A stretch of 64,000 nt of DNA from Stutzerimonas stutzeri (GCA_019056435.1 CP077641.1:2666001-2730000), one strand, 5' to 3'; shown: positions 19,163-32,740, counted from the stretch's first letter. A program made the numbers and translations. The notes: generated by a model from the letters alone, not told the origin.

Positions 19163-20456
19163 ATGAATGAAGCGCGCCACTGTCCTGCATTGCTCGTTGC
19201 TGCTCCGGCGTCCGGCCAGGGCAAGACTACCGTCACCGCCGGTCTGGCGCGTCTTCATGCGCGGCAGGGGCGGCGGGTGCGGGTCTTCAAATGCGGCCCG
19301 GATTTTCTCGATCCCATGGTGCTGGCCCGCGCCAGCGGTCATCCGGTCTACCAGATCGATCTCTGGATGGTCGGTGAAGCCGAGAGCCGGCGTCTGCTCT
19401 GGGAGGCGGCACGGGACGCGGACCTCATCCTCATCGAGGGGTGATGGGGCTGTTCGACGGCACGCCATCGGCGGCGGATCTGGCACGGCACTTCGGCGTC
19501 CCGGTGCTGGCCGTGGTCGATGGGTCCGCGATGGCGCAGACCTTCGGCGCGCTCGCCCATGGCCTGGCAAGCTATCAGCCGGACCTGCCGTTTGCCGGCG
19601 TGCTCGCCAACCGTGTCGGCAGCCCCCGCCATGGCGAAATCCTGCGCGACTGCCTGCCAGCGCACATCGATTGGTTCGGGGCCATGCCGCGCAGTGAAGC
19701 GGTCGGCCTACCGAGCCGCCATCTCGGGCTGGTGCAAGCACAGGAACTGGCCGATCTGGATGCGCGCCTCGACGCCGCGGCGGACGCTTTGGCCGAGAGT
19801 TCAGGCGGTGACCTGCCCGCGCCGGTCTGTTTCGCACCGCCGGCTGTCGTGGAGCGGCCGCCGCTGCTCGAGGGCGTGCGGGTCGGTGTGGCACGCGATG
19901 CCGCATTCGCCTTCGTCTATCAGGCCAACATCGATCTGCTTCAGGCCATGGGCGCTGAGCTGCTGTTCTTTTCACCGCTCAGGTTCGCGCGTCTGCCGGC
20001 CGTCGATAGCCTCTATCTACCCGGTGGCTATCCGGAGCTGCATCTGAAGGCGTTGGCTCGCAACCGTGCCATGGGGAGGCGATACGCGCCCATCATGACG
20101 CCGGCAAGCCTACGCTGGCCGAGTGCGGCGGCATGCTCTACTTGCTCGAGGGCCTGACTGATCGCGACGGTGCACGCGAGGACATGCTCGGGTTGCTGCC
20201 CGGTGAGGCAAGAATGCAGAAGCGCCTGGCCGCGCTGGCCCTGCAGGAGGTGCAGTTACCGGAAGGTCGACTGCGCGGGCACACCTATCATCACTCGGCG
20301 CTCGACTCGCCGATGCAGCCACTGGCGCGCGGCGAATGCCCGAACTACAAACGCACCGCCGAAGCGGTGTATCGTCAGGGCCGCCTGACGGCTTCGTACA
20401 TTCATTTCTACATGCCATCCGATCCGGTGGCCGCTGCGGCCCTGCTGACGCCATGA
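19163..20456 (+). CDS. cobB: Cobyrinic acid a,c-diamide synthase (two frameshifts)
   Basis: Glutamine-dependent enzyme (CobB/CbiA) amidating positions a and c of the corrin ring; about 431 residues. The N-terminal ATP domain shows APASGQGKTTVTAGLARL and KCGPDFLDP; the C-terminal glutamine amidotransferase domain has YLPGGYPELH, AECGGMLYLLEG (nucleophile Cys) and GHTYHHS. Two breaks are each repaired by one added G: the G-run 19438-19441 (IEGVMGLFDGTP) and 20073-20076 (AMGEAIRAHHDAGKPTLAECGG). The start ATG 19163 directly precedes the conserved region. It overlaps bluB by ATGA. Confidence 0.92.
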
Positions 20457-21103
20457 CCGATCCCGTCTTTACCGAAGAACAGCGTGCCGGGGTTTATCGT
20501 GCTATCGCCGAGCGGCGCGACATGCGGCATTTCGCCGGTGGCTCGATTGCTCCCGAACTGCTGGCTCGCCTGCTCGAAGCGGCTCATCAGGCGCCGAGCG
20601 TCGGGTTGATGCAGCCCTGGCGTTTCGTGCGTATCCGCCGACCCGCACTTCGCCTTGCCATCGCGGAGCTGGTGGAGACGGAGCGTCTTAATACGGCGGC
20701 CGCGCTGGGCGAGCGCGGCGACGCCTTCACGCAACTCAAGGTCGAGGGCATCCGTGATTGTGCGGAAGTTCTGGTCGTCGCGCTGATGGATGGCCGCGAG
20801 AAACACATCTTCGGCCGCCGCACGCTGCCGGAAATGGACCTGGCGTCGGCGTCCTGCGCAATTCAGAACCTCTGGCTGGCTGCGCGTGCCGAAGGGCTGG
20901 GCATGGGCTGGGTCTCGTTGTTCGATCCTGCGCAGCTGGCCGCCTTGCTGCAGATGCCCGAGGGTGCCAAGCCCATCGCGATCCTTTGTTTAGGTCCGGT
21001 CGAGACCTTCTATCCCGCGCCGATGCTGGCGCTCGAAGGCTGGGCCCAGCCACGGCCACTGGCCGAACTTTCCTACCTCGATTGCTGGGGCAACCCGGCA
21101 TGA
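20453..21103 (+). CDS. bluB: 5,6-dimethylbenzimidazole synthase BluB
   Basis: A 216-residue nitroreductase-fold flavoenzyme that converts reduced FMN and oxygen to dimethylbenzimidazole, the lower ligand of B12. It has the family signatures [44 protein letters not shown] and [13 protein letters not shown]. The aspartate in PEMD is the family's expected catalytic residue. Its presence implies aerobic lower-ligand synthesis. It overlaps both neighbours by four bases. Confidence 0.94.
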   Translation: MTDPVFTEEQRAGVYRAIAERRDMRHFAGGSIAPELLARLLEAAHQAPSVGLMQPWRFVRIRRPALRLAIAELVETERLNTAAALGERGDAFTQLKVEGIRDCAEVLVVALMDGREKHIFGRRTLPEMDLASASCAIQNLWLAARAEGLGMGWVSLFDPAQLAALLQMPEGAKPIAILCLGPVETFYPAPMLALEGWAQPRPLAELSYLDCWGNPA

Positions 21104-22011
21104 GCCTGGCGTTGTCCTGCCTGGCTGGCATCGGTATGGATGCCTTGCTCGGCGAACCACGACGCGGACACCCGCTGGTGGCGTTCGGACGCTGGGCCGA
21201 TACCCTGGAGCGCCATTTCAACGGGCTCGATGGGCGAGGCTGGCGCAGCCATGGCGTGACCGCCTGGTGCCTCGCTGTGTTGCCGCTGACGGCCCTGGCC
21301 TGGTTGCTGTCACGCCTGCCCGGCATCGGCGGACTGGTCGAGATTCTGCTGCTCTACTTCGCGCTGGGCTTGCGCAGCCTGGGTGATCACCTGTTGCCGG
21401 TCGCACGTGCGTTGCGCCAGGGCGACCTGCCCGAAGCGCGTCGACGCGTAGGCTTTATCGTCAGCCGCGACACCCGTGAGCTGGACGCGCAGGGCGTCGC
21501 CCGGGCCGCTACCGAGTCGGCGCTGGAGAACGGCAGCGATGCCGTCTTCGCGGCACTGTTCTGGTTTGCATTGGCGGGCGCGCCCGGCGTGGTCCTGTAT
21601 CGCCTGAGCAACACCCTCGATGCCATGTGGGGTTACCGCAACCAGCGCTTCGAGCGCTTCGGCTGGGCTGCGGCGCGCATCGACGATCTGCTTAACTTCG
21701 TCCCGGCCAGGCTGGTGGCTCTGACCTATGCCGTGCTGGGGCAGACGCGCCGCGCTCGGCACTGCTGGCGCACCCAGGCACCGCTGTGGGACAGCCCCAA
21801 CGCCGGCCCGGTGATGGCGGCCGGTGCTGGGGCGCTTGGCGTGACCCTGGGCGGCGCGGCGATCTATCACGGCGAACTGCACCAGAGACCGGTGCTGGGT
21901 GAGGGAGATCCACCCGGACCACGCGACATCGAGCGTGCACTGGACATGGTCTGGGCGGGTGTCGGCGTCTGGATCCTGGTGTTACTGGTGGGGGCCGGTT
22001 TGCATGCTTGA
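21100..22011 (+). CDS. cobD: Adenosylcobinamide-phosphate synthase (CbiB type)
   Basis: Membrane enzyme attaching the (R)-1-amino-2-propanol phosphate arm to adenosylcobyric acid; 303 residues with several hydrophobic segments. Motifs: [59 protein letters not shown] and the end region GPMVAAGAG-like [16 protein letters not shown]. Named CobD in Pseudomonas nomenclature; in Salmonella terms it is CbiB. It overlaps the following aminotransferase-type gene by eight bases. Confidence 0.95.
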   Translation: MSLALSCLAGIGMDALLGEPRRGHPLVAFGRWADTLERHFNGLDGRGWRSHGVTAWCLAVLPLTALAWLLSRLPGIGGLVEILLLYFALGLRSLGDHLLPVARALRQGDLPEARRRVGFIVSRDTRELDAQGVARAATESALENGSDAVFAALFWFALAGAPGVVLYRLSNTLDAMWGYRNQRFERFGWAAARIDDLLNFVPARLVALTYAVLGQTRRARHCWRTQAPLWDSPNAGPVMAAGAGALGVTLGGAAIYHGELHQRPVLGEGDPPGPRDIERALDMVWAGVGVWILVLLVGAGLHA

Positions 22012-22996
22012 ACATGGCGGCAGGCTGCGCGCCGCGGCGCGGCAGTTCGAAGTTCCACTGGCCGACTGGCTGGACCTGTCGACCGGCATCGCCCCCTATG
22101 GATTCGACCTTCCCAGCGTTCCGGGCGAGGCCTGGCTGCGCCTACCGGAGGTCGAAGACGAGCTCGATGCGGTCGCTCGTGATCACTATGGGGTGGCTTC
22201 GCTGCTGCCGGTCGCCGGTTCGCAGGCGGCGATCCAGGCCTTGCCACGGCTGCGGCGGCGGTCACAGGTCGGCATCGTGTCGCCGTGCTACGGGGAGCAT
22301 GCCGAAGCCTGGCGTCGTGAAGGTCACCGGCTGAGCGAATTCAGTGAAGGCAGCGTGCCGCGGGCGCTGGACCAGTTGGATGTACTGGTGGTGGTCAATC
22401 CGAACAACCCGACCGGTCGCCTGTTGTCACCGGGGCAGTTGCTTGACTGGCATGCGCGGCTGGCGGAGCGCGGGGGCTGGTTGGTCGTCGACGAGGCCTT
22501 CATGGACGCGACACCGGAACACAGCCTTGCGGTGCACAGTCAGTTGCCCGGTCTCATCGTGCTGCGTTCATTTGGCAAATTTTTCGCGATGGCAGGTGCG
22601 CGGCTGGGCTTCGTGCTCGCCGAAGCCGATCTGTTGCAGGCGCTGGACCGCATGCTTGGCCCATGGTCGGTCGCCGGCCCTTCGCGCTTCCTGGGCCGTG
22701 CGCTGTTGGCTGACAGTGCCGGCCAGCAGCGCCAACGACAGCGTCTGCTGGCGGACACCGAGCGCCTGGCGCAGTTGCTGGCGTCGCAAGGGCTGGCACC
22801 GACCGGCGGCTGCGCCCTGTTTCAATGGGTCGTGACCGAGGAGGCGAACATGTTGCATGAGTTTCTCGGCTGTCAGGGCATTCTCGTCCGACGCTTTCGT
22901 TACCCCTCCAGCCTGCGCTTCGGGCTGCCGCCGGACGAGGCCAGCTGGGCGCGGTTGGCGAGGGCGTTGACGCTTTACCAGGCCATTCGCGGATGA
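22004..22996 (+). CDS. cobC: L-threonine-O-3-phosphate decarboxylase
   Basis: PLP enzyme of 330 residues making (R)-1-amino-2-propanol O-2-phosphate, the linker used by the preceding synthase. Fold-type I signatures: [45 protein letters not shown], and the PLP lysine in [17 protein letters not shown]. Called CobC in Pseudomonas and CobD in Salmonella. It overlaps cobQ by ATGA. Confidence 0.95.
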   Translation: MLEHGGRLRAAARQFEVPLADWLDLSTGIAPYGFDLPSVPGEAWLRLPEVEDELDAVARDHYGVASLLPVAGSQAAIQALPRLRRRSQVGIVSPCYGEHAEAWRREGHRLSEFSEGSVPRALDQLDVLVVVNPNNPTGRLLSPGQLLDWHARLAERGGWLVVDEAFMDATPEHSLAVHSQLPGLIVLRSFGKFFAMAGARLGFVLAEADLLQALDRMLGPWSVAGPSRFLGRALLADSAGQQRQRQRLLADTERLAQLLASQGLAPTGGCALFQWVVTEEANMLHEFLGCQGILVRRFRYPSSLRFGLPPDEASWARLARALTLYQAIRG

Positions 22997-24443
22997 CCAG
23001 CCTGATGGTGCAGGGCACCACCTCCGATGCCGGCAAGAGCACCCTGGTGACCGCCCTGTGCCGCTGGCTCAAGCGACAGGGCGTGGCGGTGGTCCCGTTC
23101 AAGCCGCAGAACATGGCGCTCAACAGCGCGGTCACGGTGGACGGCGGCGAAATCGGTCGCGCCCAAGCCGTGCAGGCACAGGCCGCCGGTCTGGTGCCGC
23201 ACACCGACATGAACCCGATTCTGCTCAAGCCCAACAGCGACGTCGGCGCCCAGGTGATCATCCATGGCCGTGCCGTGACCTGCATGGACGCTACGGCCTA
23301 CCACGACTACAAGCGCGTCGCCATGCAGGCGGTGCTGGAGTCCCACCGGCGCCTGAGCGCGACCTATCAGGTGGTCATGGTGGAGGGCGCGGGTTCGCCG
23401 GCGGAAATCAACCTGCGCGCCAACGATATCGCCAACATGGGCTTTGCCGAGGCGGTCGATTGCCCGGTCATCCTTATCGCCGATATCGACAAAGGCGGTG
23501 TTTTCGCGCATCTGGTGGGCACGCTGGAGCTGCTGTCGCCGGGTGAGCAGGCCAGGGTGAAGGGTTTTGTGATCAACCGCTTCCGTGGCGACATCGCCCT
23601 GTTGCAGCCGGGACTGGATTGGCTCGAGGCGCGTACCGGCAAGCCGGTCCTGGGAGTGCTGCCTTACCTGATGGACTTGCACCTCGAGGCCGAAGATGCA
23701 GTGGATGTGCGCCAGGCGCCGAAGACTGAGTCGAGCCTGCGCGTGGTGGTGCCGGTGCTGCCGCGCATCAGTAATCACACGGATTTCGATCCGCTGCGCC
23801 TGCATCCGCAGGTGGACCTGCGTTTCGTCGGGCCTGGCGAAGCCATTCCGTCAACGGACCTGATCATTCTGCCCGGCTCGAAGAGTGTTCGGGCCGATCT
23901 GGCCTGGTTGCGCGAGCAGGGCTGGGACCGCGCCATCCAGCGGCACCTGCGCTACGGCGGCAAGCTACTGGGTATCTGCGGCGGGCTGCAGATGCTTGGC
24001 GTGTCGGTCGCCGACCCGCTTGGTCTGGAAGGACCGGCAGGCGTCAGTCACGGGCTCGGCCTGCTGCCCCTGCACACCGAATTGGCGGCGCACAAGCAGC
24101 TGCGTAACGTTCGTGGGCGGCTTTGTCTTGGCGATGTCGACGTGACCGGCTACGAGATTCATGCCGGTGTCACCCGGGTCCCGGAGACTGCACGCGCAGC
24201 GGTGCGCCTGGATGATGGCCGCGCCGACGGTGCCGTCAGCGACGACGACCAAGTTTTCGGAACCTATCTGCACGGCTTGTTCGAGGGGCAGATGCCTGCG
24301 CCGCGCTGTTGCGCTGGGCCGGGTTGGCTTCGGTGGAGCGGATCGACTACCACGGCTTGCGAGAGCGCGACATCGACCGGCTCGCCGACCTGATCGATCG
24401 TCATCTGGACACCGACCGGCTACGCGAACTCTGCGGCTTGTGA
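22993..24443 (+). CDS. cobQ: Cobyric acid synthase (one frameshift near 3' end)
   Basis: Glutamine-dependent amidotransferase acting on four side chains of adenosylcobyrinic diamide; about 483 residues. N-terminal [18 protein letters not shown] (P-loop) and [11 protein letters not shown], middle [16 protein letters not shown] and [16 protein letters not shown]-terminal [21 protein letters not shown] (nucleophile Cys) and GYEIHAG. The observed frame drifts after LHGLFEG. One more G in 24285-24288 restores [20 protein letters not shown] and a stop at 24441-24443. The next gene begins 25 bases later. Confidence 0.94.
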
Positions 24444-24468
24444 TGCCGCGCTGCGCGAGGAATACCTG

Positions 24469-24990
24469 ATGCTTGACCTGATTCTCGGTGGTGCTCGCTC
24501 CGGCAAGAGCCGCCTGGCGGAGCGCCTCGCCAGCGACAGTGGCCTGGCTGTGACCTACATCGCCACCAGTCAGCCGCTGGACAGCGAAATGGCTGCACGT
24601 ATCGACCAGCACCGGGCGCGGCGGCCGGCTGGGTGGGCGTTGGTGGAAGAGCCGCTGGCGCTCGCGACGGTATTGCGTGAGCACGCCAATCATGAGCGCT
24701 GTCTGCTGGTCGATTGCCTGACCCTCTGGCTGACCAACCTGCTCATGCTGGAGGATAGGGCGCGCCTGGCCGGTGAGCGCGACGCGCTGCTCGACTGCCT
24801 GGACGGCTTGCCCGGTCGCGTGTTGCTGGTCAGCAACGAGACCGGTCTTGGCGTGGTGCCCATGGGTGAGCTGAGCCGCCGTTATGTCGACGAGGCTGGC
24901 TGGCTGCACCAGGCCATCGCCGCCCGTAGCGACCGAGTCGTCTTCACCGTGGCGGGATTGCCGATGATCCTGAAAGGAGAACCCTTGTGA
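24469..24990 (+). CDS. cobP: Adenosylcobinamide kinase / adenosylcobinamide-phosphate guanylyltransferase
   Basis: Bifunctional enzyme of 173 residues that activates adenosylcobinamide as its GDP derivative. P-loop GGARSGKS at residues 7-14, [19 protein letters not shown] (the His here is the likely guanylylated residue), [14 protein letters not shown] and [23 protein letters not shown]. Full length and intact. It overlaps cobT (GTGA). Confidence 0.95.
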   Translation: MLDLILGGARSGKSRLAERLASDSGLAVTYIATSQPLDSEMAARIDQHRARRPAGWALVEEPLALATVLREHANHERCLLVDCLTLWLTNLLMLEDRARLAGERDALLDCLDGLPGRVLLVSNETGLGVVPMGELSRRYVDEAGWLHQAIAARSDRVVFTVAGLPMILKGEPL

Positions 24991-26041
24991 ACGAACCCTG
25001 GTGGCAGGCGCCCTGCCGTGTGCCAGATTCGGCGTCGCGCGAGCGCGCACGGCGTCGTGACGCCCAACTGACCAAGCCACCTGGTGCGCTTGGCCGGGTC
25101 GAGGCCTTGGTACCGGTTCTGGCCGGGCTCCAGGGGCGCGATCGGCCCGCCTTGAACCGGGTGTGGATCAGCATTTTCGCTGGTGATCACGGGGTGGCGG
25201 CCGAAGGGATTTCCGCCTTCCCCCAGTCCGTGACGGCTCAGATGCTCTCCAATTTCGTCGGTGGTGGCGCTGCGATCAGCGTACTGGCGCGGGCGTTGTC
25301 GGCCGCGCTCGAGGTGGTCGACCTCGGCACGGTTCATCCGGTTGGGCCCTTGCCTGGTGTACGGCATCTGGCGCTAGGGCCGGGTACGGCGAATTTCGTC
25401 CAGGGGCCGGCGATGTCGGCCGAGACCTGCCGCCAAGCGTTGGCGGCGGGGCGCGACAGCGTGCATCGGGCGCAGGCGCAGCATCAGGCCGAACTCTTTA
25501 TCGGTGGCGAGATGGGCATCGGCAACACCACCACGGCCGCGGCGTTGGCGTGCGCATTGCTCGGTTGCGATCCGCAACGGCTCGCCGGCCCCGGGACCGG
25601 GCTCGACGCCGCCGGCGTGGCGCGCAAGCGTGCCGTCATCGAGCGTGCGCTGGCGCGGCATGCCGGCCCGCACGACACTCTGGATTGGCTGCAGCGGCTC
25701 GGGGGTTCGAATTGGCGGCGCTGACCGGCGCTTATCTGGCGTGCGCGCAGCAGGGCATCGTCGTGCTGGTCGACGGATTCATCTGCAGTGTCGCGGCGCT
25801 TTGTGCGGTGCGCCTGAACCCCGGTTGTCGTGACTGGCTGCTGTTCGCCCATCGTTCGGCAGAGCCCGGACATCTGGCGGTCCTCGATGCGCTAGACGCC
25901 CAGCCGCTGCTCGATCTGGAGCTGAGGCTGGGTGAGGCGAGCGGGGCGGCGCTCGCGGTGCCCTTGTTGCGACTGGCCTGTGCCCTGCACGATGAAATGG
26001 CCACCTTTGCCGAGGCGGCTGTAGCCGGTCAGTCCGCATGA
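24987..26041 (+). CDS. cobT: Nicotinate-nucleotide:dimethylbenzimidazole phosphoribosyltransferase (one frameshift)
   Basis: Makes alpha-ribazole phosphate from BluB's dimethylbenzimidazole; about 351 residues. Motifs: [74 protein letters not shown] and [10 protein letters not shown]. The glutamate expected as catalytic base lies in the [11 protein letters not shown] region. The frame stops early at SNWRR; one added G in 25701-25705 gives [18 protein letters not shown] and the full C-terminus. Starts at GTG 24987 after AAAGGAGA. Called CobU in Pseudomonas denitrificans terms. Confidence 0.93.
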
Positions 26042-26629
26042 ACCTGCACCTGGACATGCTGCGGCATGGCGAGACGACGGGGGTGGAGGTTTTCGAGGCC
26101 GTCTCGATGACGAGTTGACCGCCGAGGGTTGGCAGCAGATGCGCCGGGCTGTTGCCGAGCGGGCGGGCTGGTCGCGCATCATCAGCTCGCCACTCAAACG
26201 ATGCGCCCGTTTCGCAGCAGAGCTGGCCGAGCGACAAGGCCTCGAGCTGGAGGTGGAGCCGGCGTTTCGTGAGCTGGATTTCGGCGCATGGGAAGGCCTG
26301 ACCGCGGCTGAACTCATGCTCGACCGAAGCGAGCAGCTGGGCCGCTTCTGGGCGGATCCTTATGGCTTCACGCCCCCGGCGGCGAGTCGTTGATGGCGTT
26401 CGAAACTCGGGTGCTGACGGCCCTGGAACGGCTCGCAGACCGCTGGGCCGGCGAGCGGATCTTGCTGGTGACCCATGCCGGCGTGATGCGCCTGCTGCTT
26501 GCCGAAGCGCGCGGCCTCCCGCGTGAAAGGCTGCTTCAGGTGGAGGTCGGGCACGCCAGCCTGTTCGGGCTGAATGTGGGCTTTCGCGACGCAACGCTCT
26601 GGCTGGAAGAGACATGTCTTCCTTTCTGA
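26038..26629 (+). CDS. Alpha-ribazole phosphatase, histidine phosphatase family (two frameshifts)
   Basis: About 197 residues. The histidine phosphatase signature LRHGETTG lies near the start; [30 protein letters not shown] and [14 protein letters not shown] follow. It removes the phosphate from alpha-ribazole phosphate or adenosylcobalamin phosphate. Two breaks: one G lost in 26079-26083 (restores [18 protein letters not shown]) and one C lost in 26373-26377 (restores [16 protein letters not shown]). It starts four bases within cobT and overlaps cobS by 16 bases. Equivalent to Salmonella CobC; I give no symbol to avoid confusion with the cobC above. Confidence 0.88.
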
Positions 26630-27345
26630 TCGCGCTGCAATTTCTCACCTGCCTGCCGATTCGCCTGCGCGATATGCCTTCGGCAGATGCCATAGGCCGC
26701 TCATTGTCGTTCTATCCCCTGGTGGGGCTGTTGCTCGGGGTCGGGTTATGGCTGCTCGCCCTGGTGCTGGAGCAGACAGCGCCGGCCCTGTCGGCAGCAC
26801 TGGTGTTGAGTGTCTGGGTGGCCTTCACCGGCGCGCTTCACCTGGATGGTCTCGCGGACAGTGCGGACGCCTGGCTGGGCGGGTTCGGCGACCGCCAGCG
26901 GACCCTGGACATCATGAAGGATCCGCGCAGCGGTCCGGCTGCCGTCGTGGTGCTGATCCTCTTGCTGTTGCTCAAGTTCGTGGCCCTTTGGGTGCTCCTC
27001 GGCGAAGGCGAACGGGTGGCGCTGCTGCTGGCTCCTTTGCTCGGGCGGGCCGCGCTGCCCGCACTGTTCTTGTATACCCCTTACGTGCGGCCGGGCGGGT
27101 TGGGTCAGGCGCTGTCCACGCACCTGCCGCGCCGAGAGACCCGGTGGGTGCTATTGGCGGTGGCAATCGGGTGTGTGCTGCTGGGCACCGCCGGGTGGCT
27201 GGCACTGGCCGTTGCGCTGCTGGTTGGCATGCTGGCGCGGCGTGCGATGTGCCGGCGCCTCGGCGGCACGACAGGCGATACCGCTGGCGCCATGCTGGAG
27301 CTGGTCGAATGCGCGGTGCTGGTCGGTCTGGCCCTGCGCGTCTGA
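26614..27345 (+). CDS. cobS: Adenosylcobinamide-GDP ribazoletransferase (cobalamin synthase)
   Basis: Integral membrane enzyme of 243 residues that joins adenosylcobinamide-GDP to alpha-ribazole, the last step. Motifs: FLTCLPIRL near the N-terminus, GALHLDGLADSADAWLGG with acidic metal ligands, DIMKDPRSGPAAV, RRLGGTTGDTAGAMLELVE. Also called CobV in Pseudomonas. It closes the riboswitch-led operon and faces modC, whose stop lies four bases away; I see no terminator between them. Confidence 0.95.
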   Translation: MSSFLIALQFLTCLPIRLRDMPSADAIGRSLSFYPLVGLLLGVGLWLLALVLEQTAPALSAALVLSVWVAFTGALHLDGLADSADAWLGGFGDRQRTLDIMKDPRSGPAAVVVLILLLLLKFVALWVLLGEGERVALLLAPLLGRAALPALFLYTPYVRPGGLGQALSTHLPRRETRWVLLAVAIGCVLLGTAGWLALAVALLVGMLARRAMCRRLGGTTGDTAGAMLELVECAVLVGLALRV

Positions 27346-27349
27346 CCCC

Positions 27350-28438
27350 TCAATCAAGCAGCGCGACTGACTTGATCTGCGCCCACAGTTGCTTGCCGGG
27401 CGCGACCGCCAACTGATCCGCCGAGCGCCGGGTAATGCGTGCCAGCACAGCCGTGCCCTGCGCATCGAGACGCACGAGGACGTGGGCCGGTGTGTCCGCC
27501 TCGGCGAGCTGCGCGACACGAACCGGCAGCAGGTTGCTGATGCTCGTCCCCTGTGCCCGCTCCAGCGCGAGGCTGACGTCCCGGGCATGGACTCGAAAGC
27601 GTAGGCGATGCCCGACCGGCTCGTGGCGCAACCCCACTAGCACCTCACCGCCGACAAAGCCGAGCCGGGTGAGGTGGTAGTGCGGGTCGTGTTCGATGAT
27701 CTCCGATTCGATCACCACGCCGGCCTCGCCACCGAAGGCAGTAGGCAGGTCGAGCCGTGCCAGGGTTTCACCCAGCTCGCCATGGGCCAACACGGCTCCG
27801 TCACGAAGCAGCACCAGATGATCGGCCAACCGCGCCACCTCGTCGGGCGCATGGCTGACATAGAAGGTGGCGATGTCGAGCTGCTCGTGCAAGCGCTCGA
27901 GATATGGCAGGATTTCCGCCTTGCGTCGCGCATCCAGCGCCGCCAGGGGTTCGTCCATCAGCAGCAGACGAGGGCTGGTCAGCAGTGCGCGGGCGATGGC
28001 CACGCGTTGGCGTTCACCGCCGGAGAGCCGGTCGGGCGCACGCTCAAGCAAGGCATCGAGGTCGAGTAGCTGTACGGCCTGATCCCAGGCGACGCGCCGG
28101 CTCCTGACGGGCACGCGCTTCATGCCGAACTCCAGATTGCGCCGGACCGAAAGGTGGCTGAACAGGTTGGCGTCCTGGAATACATAGCCGACCGCCCGGC
28201 GATGAGGCGGCACGAAGAGGCCGCGAGCGGAGTCGAGCCAGCATTCGCCATCGACCTCGATGCGCCCGGCGGCCTGTGCCTCCAAGCCTGCGATGCAGCG
28301 CAGCAGGCTCGTCTTGCCCGGAACCGGAGGGCCCGAAAATGGCGGTCACGCCGCGCCCGCACAGGTGCAGGTCGACGTCGAGGCTGAAGCCGCCCTGATT
28401 CAGTTGCAGGCGGGCGCTGATCGTACGGGGCGTCTCGT

Positions 28439-28442
<4 letters not shown>
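27350..28442 (-). CDS. modC: Molybdate ABC transporter ATP-binding protein (one frameshift)
   Basis: ATPase of the molybdate importer, about 363 residues. Walker [14 protein letters not shown] is broken: the C-run at 28317-28319 (G on the coding strand) has one base too many, changing GSGKT to GSGQD; removing it restores the motif. Then [16 protein letters not shown] (Q-loop), [15 protein letters not shown] (signature), [15 protein letters not shown] (Walker B) and YVSHAPDEV (switch). The C-terminal region (about 290-355) is a Mop-type domain. ATG 28442 overlaps the modB stop by ATGA. Confidence 0.92.
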
Positions 28443-30703
<2,261 letters not shown>

Positions 30704-30736
30704 GTCGGCTCCCTTGTCGAGCGGGCATTCTGCCAA

Positions 30737-30762
30737 GCGCTATATTGATTTGTATATAGCGC
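30737..30762. promoter_or_regulatory. ModE operator
   Basis: Arms GCGCTATAT (30737-30745) and ATATAGCGC (30754-30762) are perfectly complementary with an 8-base spacer. This matches the known ModE box pattern (CGCTATATA-N6-TATATAACG-like). It is placed just before the modEABC start and 72 bases before the divergent peroxidase-like gene, as expected for autoregulated repression by molybdate. Confidence 0.9.
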
Positions 30763-30833
30763 GGTGGGTTCGAATCGTTGCCGAGCCGCCAGCAGCGGAG
30801 TAGCTTGGCGGTGATCAGGCCGGGAGAACGTCC

Positions 30834-31382
30834 ATGAAGGTTCGTCTGTTTGCTGCTTGTCTCACCTTGACCGTGATGGCCGGCCCTGCGCTGGCTGCCG
30901 AGTGCCCAGCCGTGCTCGCGCACGAGCTGCCGAAGCTGCGCGCCAAGGAAACCCTCGACCTTTGCGAGCGCTATCGGGGCAAGGCGCTGGTGGTGGTCAA
31001 TACCGCGAGCTTTTGCGGCTTCGCCCCGCAGTTCAAAGGGCTCGAAGCGCTTTATCAGCGCTACAAGGACGAGGGCCTCGAAGTTCTTGGAGTGCCGTCA
31101 GACGATTTCTTTCAGGAATCGGAGGACGCCGCCGAGACGGCCGAGGTCTGCTATGTGAATTACGGTGTGACCTTTCAGATGACCCAGACGCAGCCCGTCC
31201 GCGGCTCCGACGCAACGCCGTTGTTCAAGGTTCTGGCCGAGCAGGCCGGCGGTGCACCGCGCTGGAACTTCTACAAGTACGTGGTCGACCGCGAGGGCCG
31301 GGTGGTGGACTATTTTTCCAGCAAGGTGGAGCCGGACGACCCGGAACTGATCGCCGCGGTAGAGAAGGCGCTGGAGAAGTAG
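30834..31382 (+). CDS. Periplasmic glutathione peroxidase-like thioredoxin-fold protein
   Basis: A 182-residue protein with a cleavable signal peptide (ending ALAAE). It matches the glutathione peroxidase family: [22 protein letters not shown] with the peroxidatic cysteine, [10 protein letters not shown] in place of the usual FPCNQF, and [16 protein letters not shown] with the conserved Trp-Asn. The ATG at 30834 follows GGGAGAACGTCC. It is divergent from modE and may or may not feel the ModE operator. Export makes a periplasmic peroxide defence likely. Confidence 0.85.
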   Translation: MKVRLFAACLTLTVMAGPALAAECPAVLAHELPKLRAKETLDLCERYRGKALVVVNTASFCGFAPQFKGLEALYQRYKDEGLEVLGVPSDDFFQESEDAAETAEVCYVNYGVTFQMTQTQPVRGSDATPLFKVLAEQAGGAPRWNFYKYVVDREGRVVDYFSSKVEPDDPELIAAVEKALEK

Positions 31383-31392
31383 AGCGGGGAAG

Positions 31393-31412
31393 CCCCGGCC
31401 GAGCGGCCGGGG
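31393..31412. terminator. GC-rich hairpin between convergent genes
   Basis: CCCCGGCC (31393-31400) and GGCCGGGG (31405-31412) make an 8-bp stem with a tiny loop, between the stops of the peroxidase-like gene and the convergent outer-membrane gene. No T-run follows on either strand, so it is at best a partial or rho-assisted terminator. Confidence 0.45.
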
Positions 31413-31421
31413 CAGGGTGTA

Positions 31422-32740
31422 TCAGAAGCGGTAGGTCAGCCCGGCACCGAAGCCGTGTGCGCTGTTTTCGTAGGTGGCGTCGTAGTTGGCGACGAGCGCG
31501 CCACCCTGGTAGGAACGGCTACGGCTGATGTCGACTTCCTCTTCCCACAAGTAGGAGTAGGCCAGGTCGAGGGTCACGTCATCCGTTGGATTCCATGCGA
31601 GGCCAAAGCTGATCGCGGTGCGATCACCGGTTGGAATACGTGGCGAACGATGGACGTTGTTGGTTGGGCTCTGATCAAACGCCAAGCCGGTGCGCAGCGT
31701 CCATTGCTTGTTCAGCTTGTATGCGGCACCAACCGCGTACGACCAGGTGTCATGCCAGTCCTGCTCCTCGACGATGGGGGCGAGATTGCCCTGCAGCGCT
31801 GCGGGGATGCCGTCATTCTCGATGATGATCGCTTCGAAGCGGCTCCAGCGGGTCCACATGGCGCCGGCGTATACCGTCCACTGGTCGTTGATGTCGTGAG
31901 TCACCGACAGGTCCACCGACTCGGGCGTGTCGAGATCGAGCGAGGCGTCGTATTTGCCCAAGGCGCCAGCCAGATCGAAGCTGCCGCCGGAGAGCTTGGT
32001 ATCACCCTCGAGCTTGTAACCGACCTTCGAGTGATAAGTGATGCCGGCACGGGTGCTTGGAGTGAATTCGTACAGCAAGCCGGCGTTGAAGCCGAGGGCG
32101 GTGTCGTCACCTTTAACCTTGACCTGGCCGTCGTTCGAGCCAAGCGGGCCGAACTGATTGGGCGATGCGCTACGCAGCTCGCCGTCGATGCGGTTGATCG
32201 TCGGGCCGAAGCCAACGGACAACTTTTCGTTGAAGCGGTAGCTCACGGTGGGTTGCACGGTGATCACGCGTACTTCGCTGTAATCGCCGAAATAGCGACC
32301 CTGGAAGCCGCTCTCGTAATCGGTTACCAGGCCGAACGGCACGTAGATGCCCACGCCCACGGCCCATTTGTCATCGACCGGCTTGACGTAATAGCCCATC
32401 GGTACAGCGGTGACCGGAACCATGTCGCCGTCGTTGCTGCCGCCGTAAGGCGAGCTCGCATTCAACGCTGGAATGGAGAAGGAACCCGAATTGTCATCGA
32501 TATCCGTCTTGGCATTGATCGCCGCCATGCCGAAGCTGACTTCTTCGCGCTTTAGGCGGGACATGCCGGCGGGGTTACCGAACAGGGTGGTGGCGTCATC
32601 GGCAGAGGAGGAACGACCGGCAAACGAGGTGCCCATGCCGCTGATGCTCTGTTCGTTGAGGGCGAAGCCGGCAGCCATGGCCTGAGGGAAAGGGCGCCTA
32701 CGGCGACGGCAAGTGCAGTCTTCAACCATGTTGTTTTCAT
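31422..32740 (-). CDS. FadL-family outer-membrane transport protein (one frameshift)
   Basis: About 439 residues, an OmpP1/FadL/TodX-like barrel taking hydrophobic compounds such as long-chain fatty acids across the outer membrane. The conserved start of the mature protein AGFALNEQSISGMGTSFAGR, then DDATTLFGNPAGMSRL (NPA motif), GYYVKPVDDKWAVGVGIYVPFG and a C-terminal aromatic residue are present. The signal peptide MKTTWLKTALAVAVGALSL lies in another frame from ATG 32740 (GGAG upstream). One extra base in the run at 32686-32688 joins it to QAMAAGFALN. Substrate is not defined. Confidence 0.88.

Noticed and set aside
18488..19975. A long 495-codon minus-strand ORF opposite cobO and cobB
   Set aside because: It lies antisense to well-conserved genes and its Arg/Pro-rich product lacks any domain; long shadow ORFs are common in GC-rich DNA.
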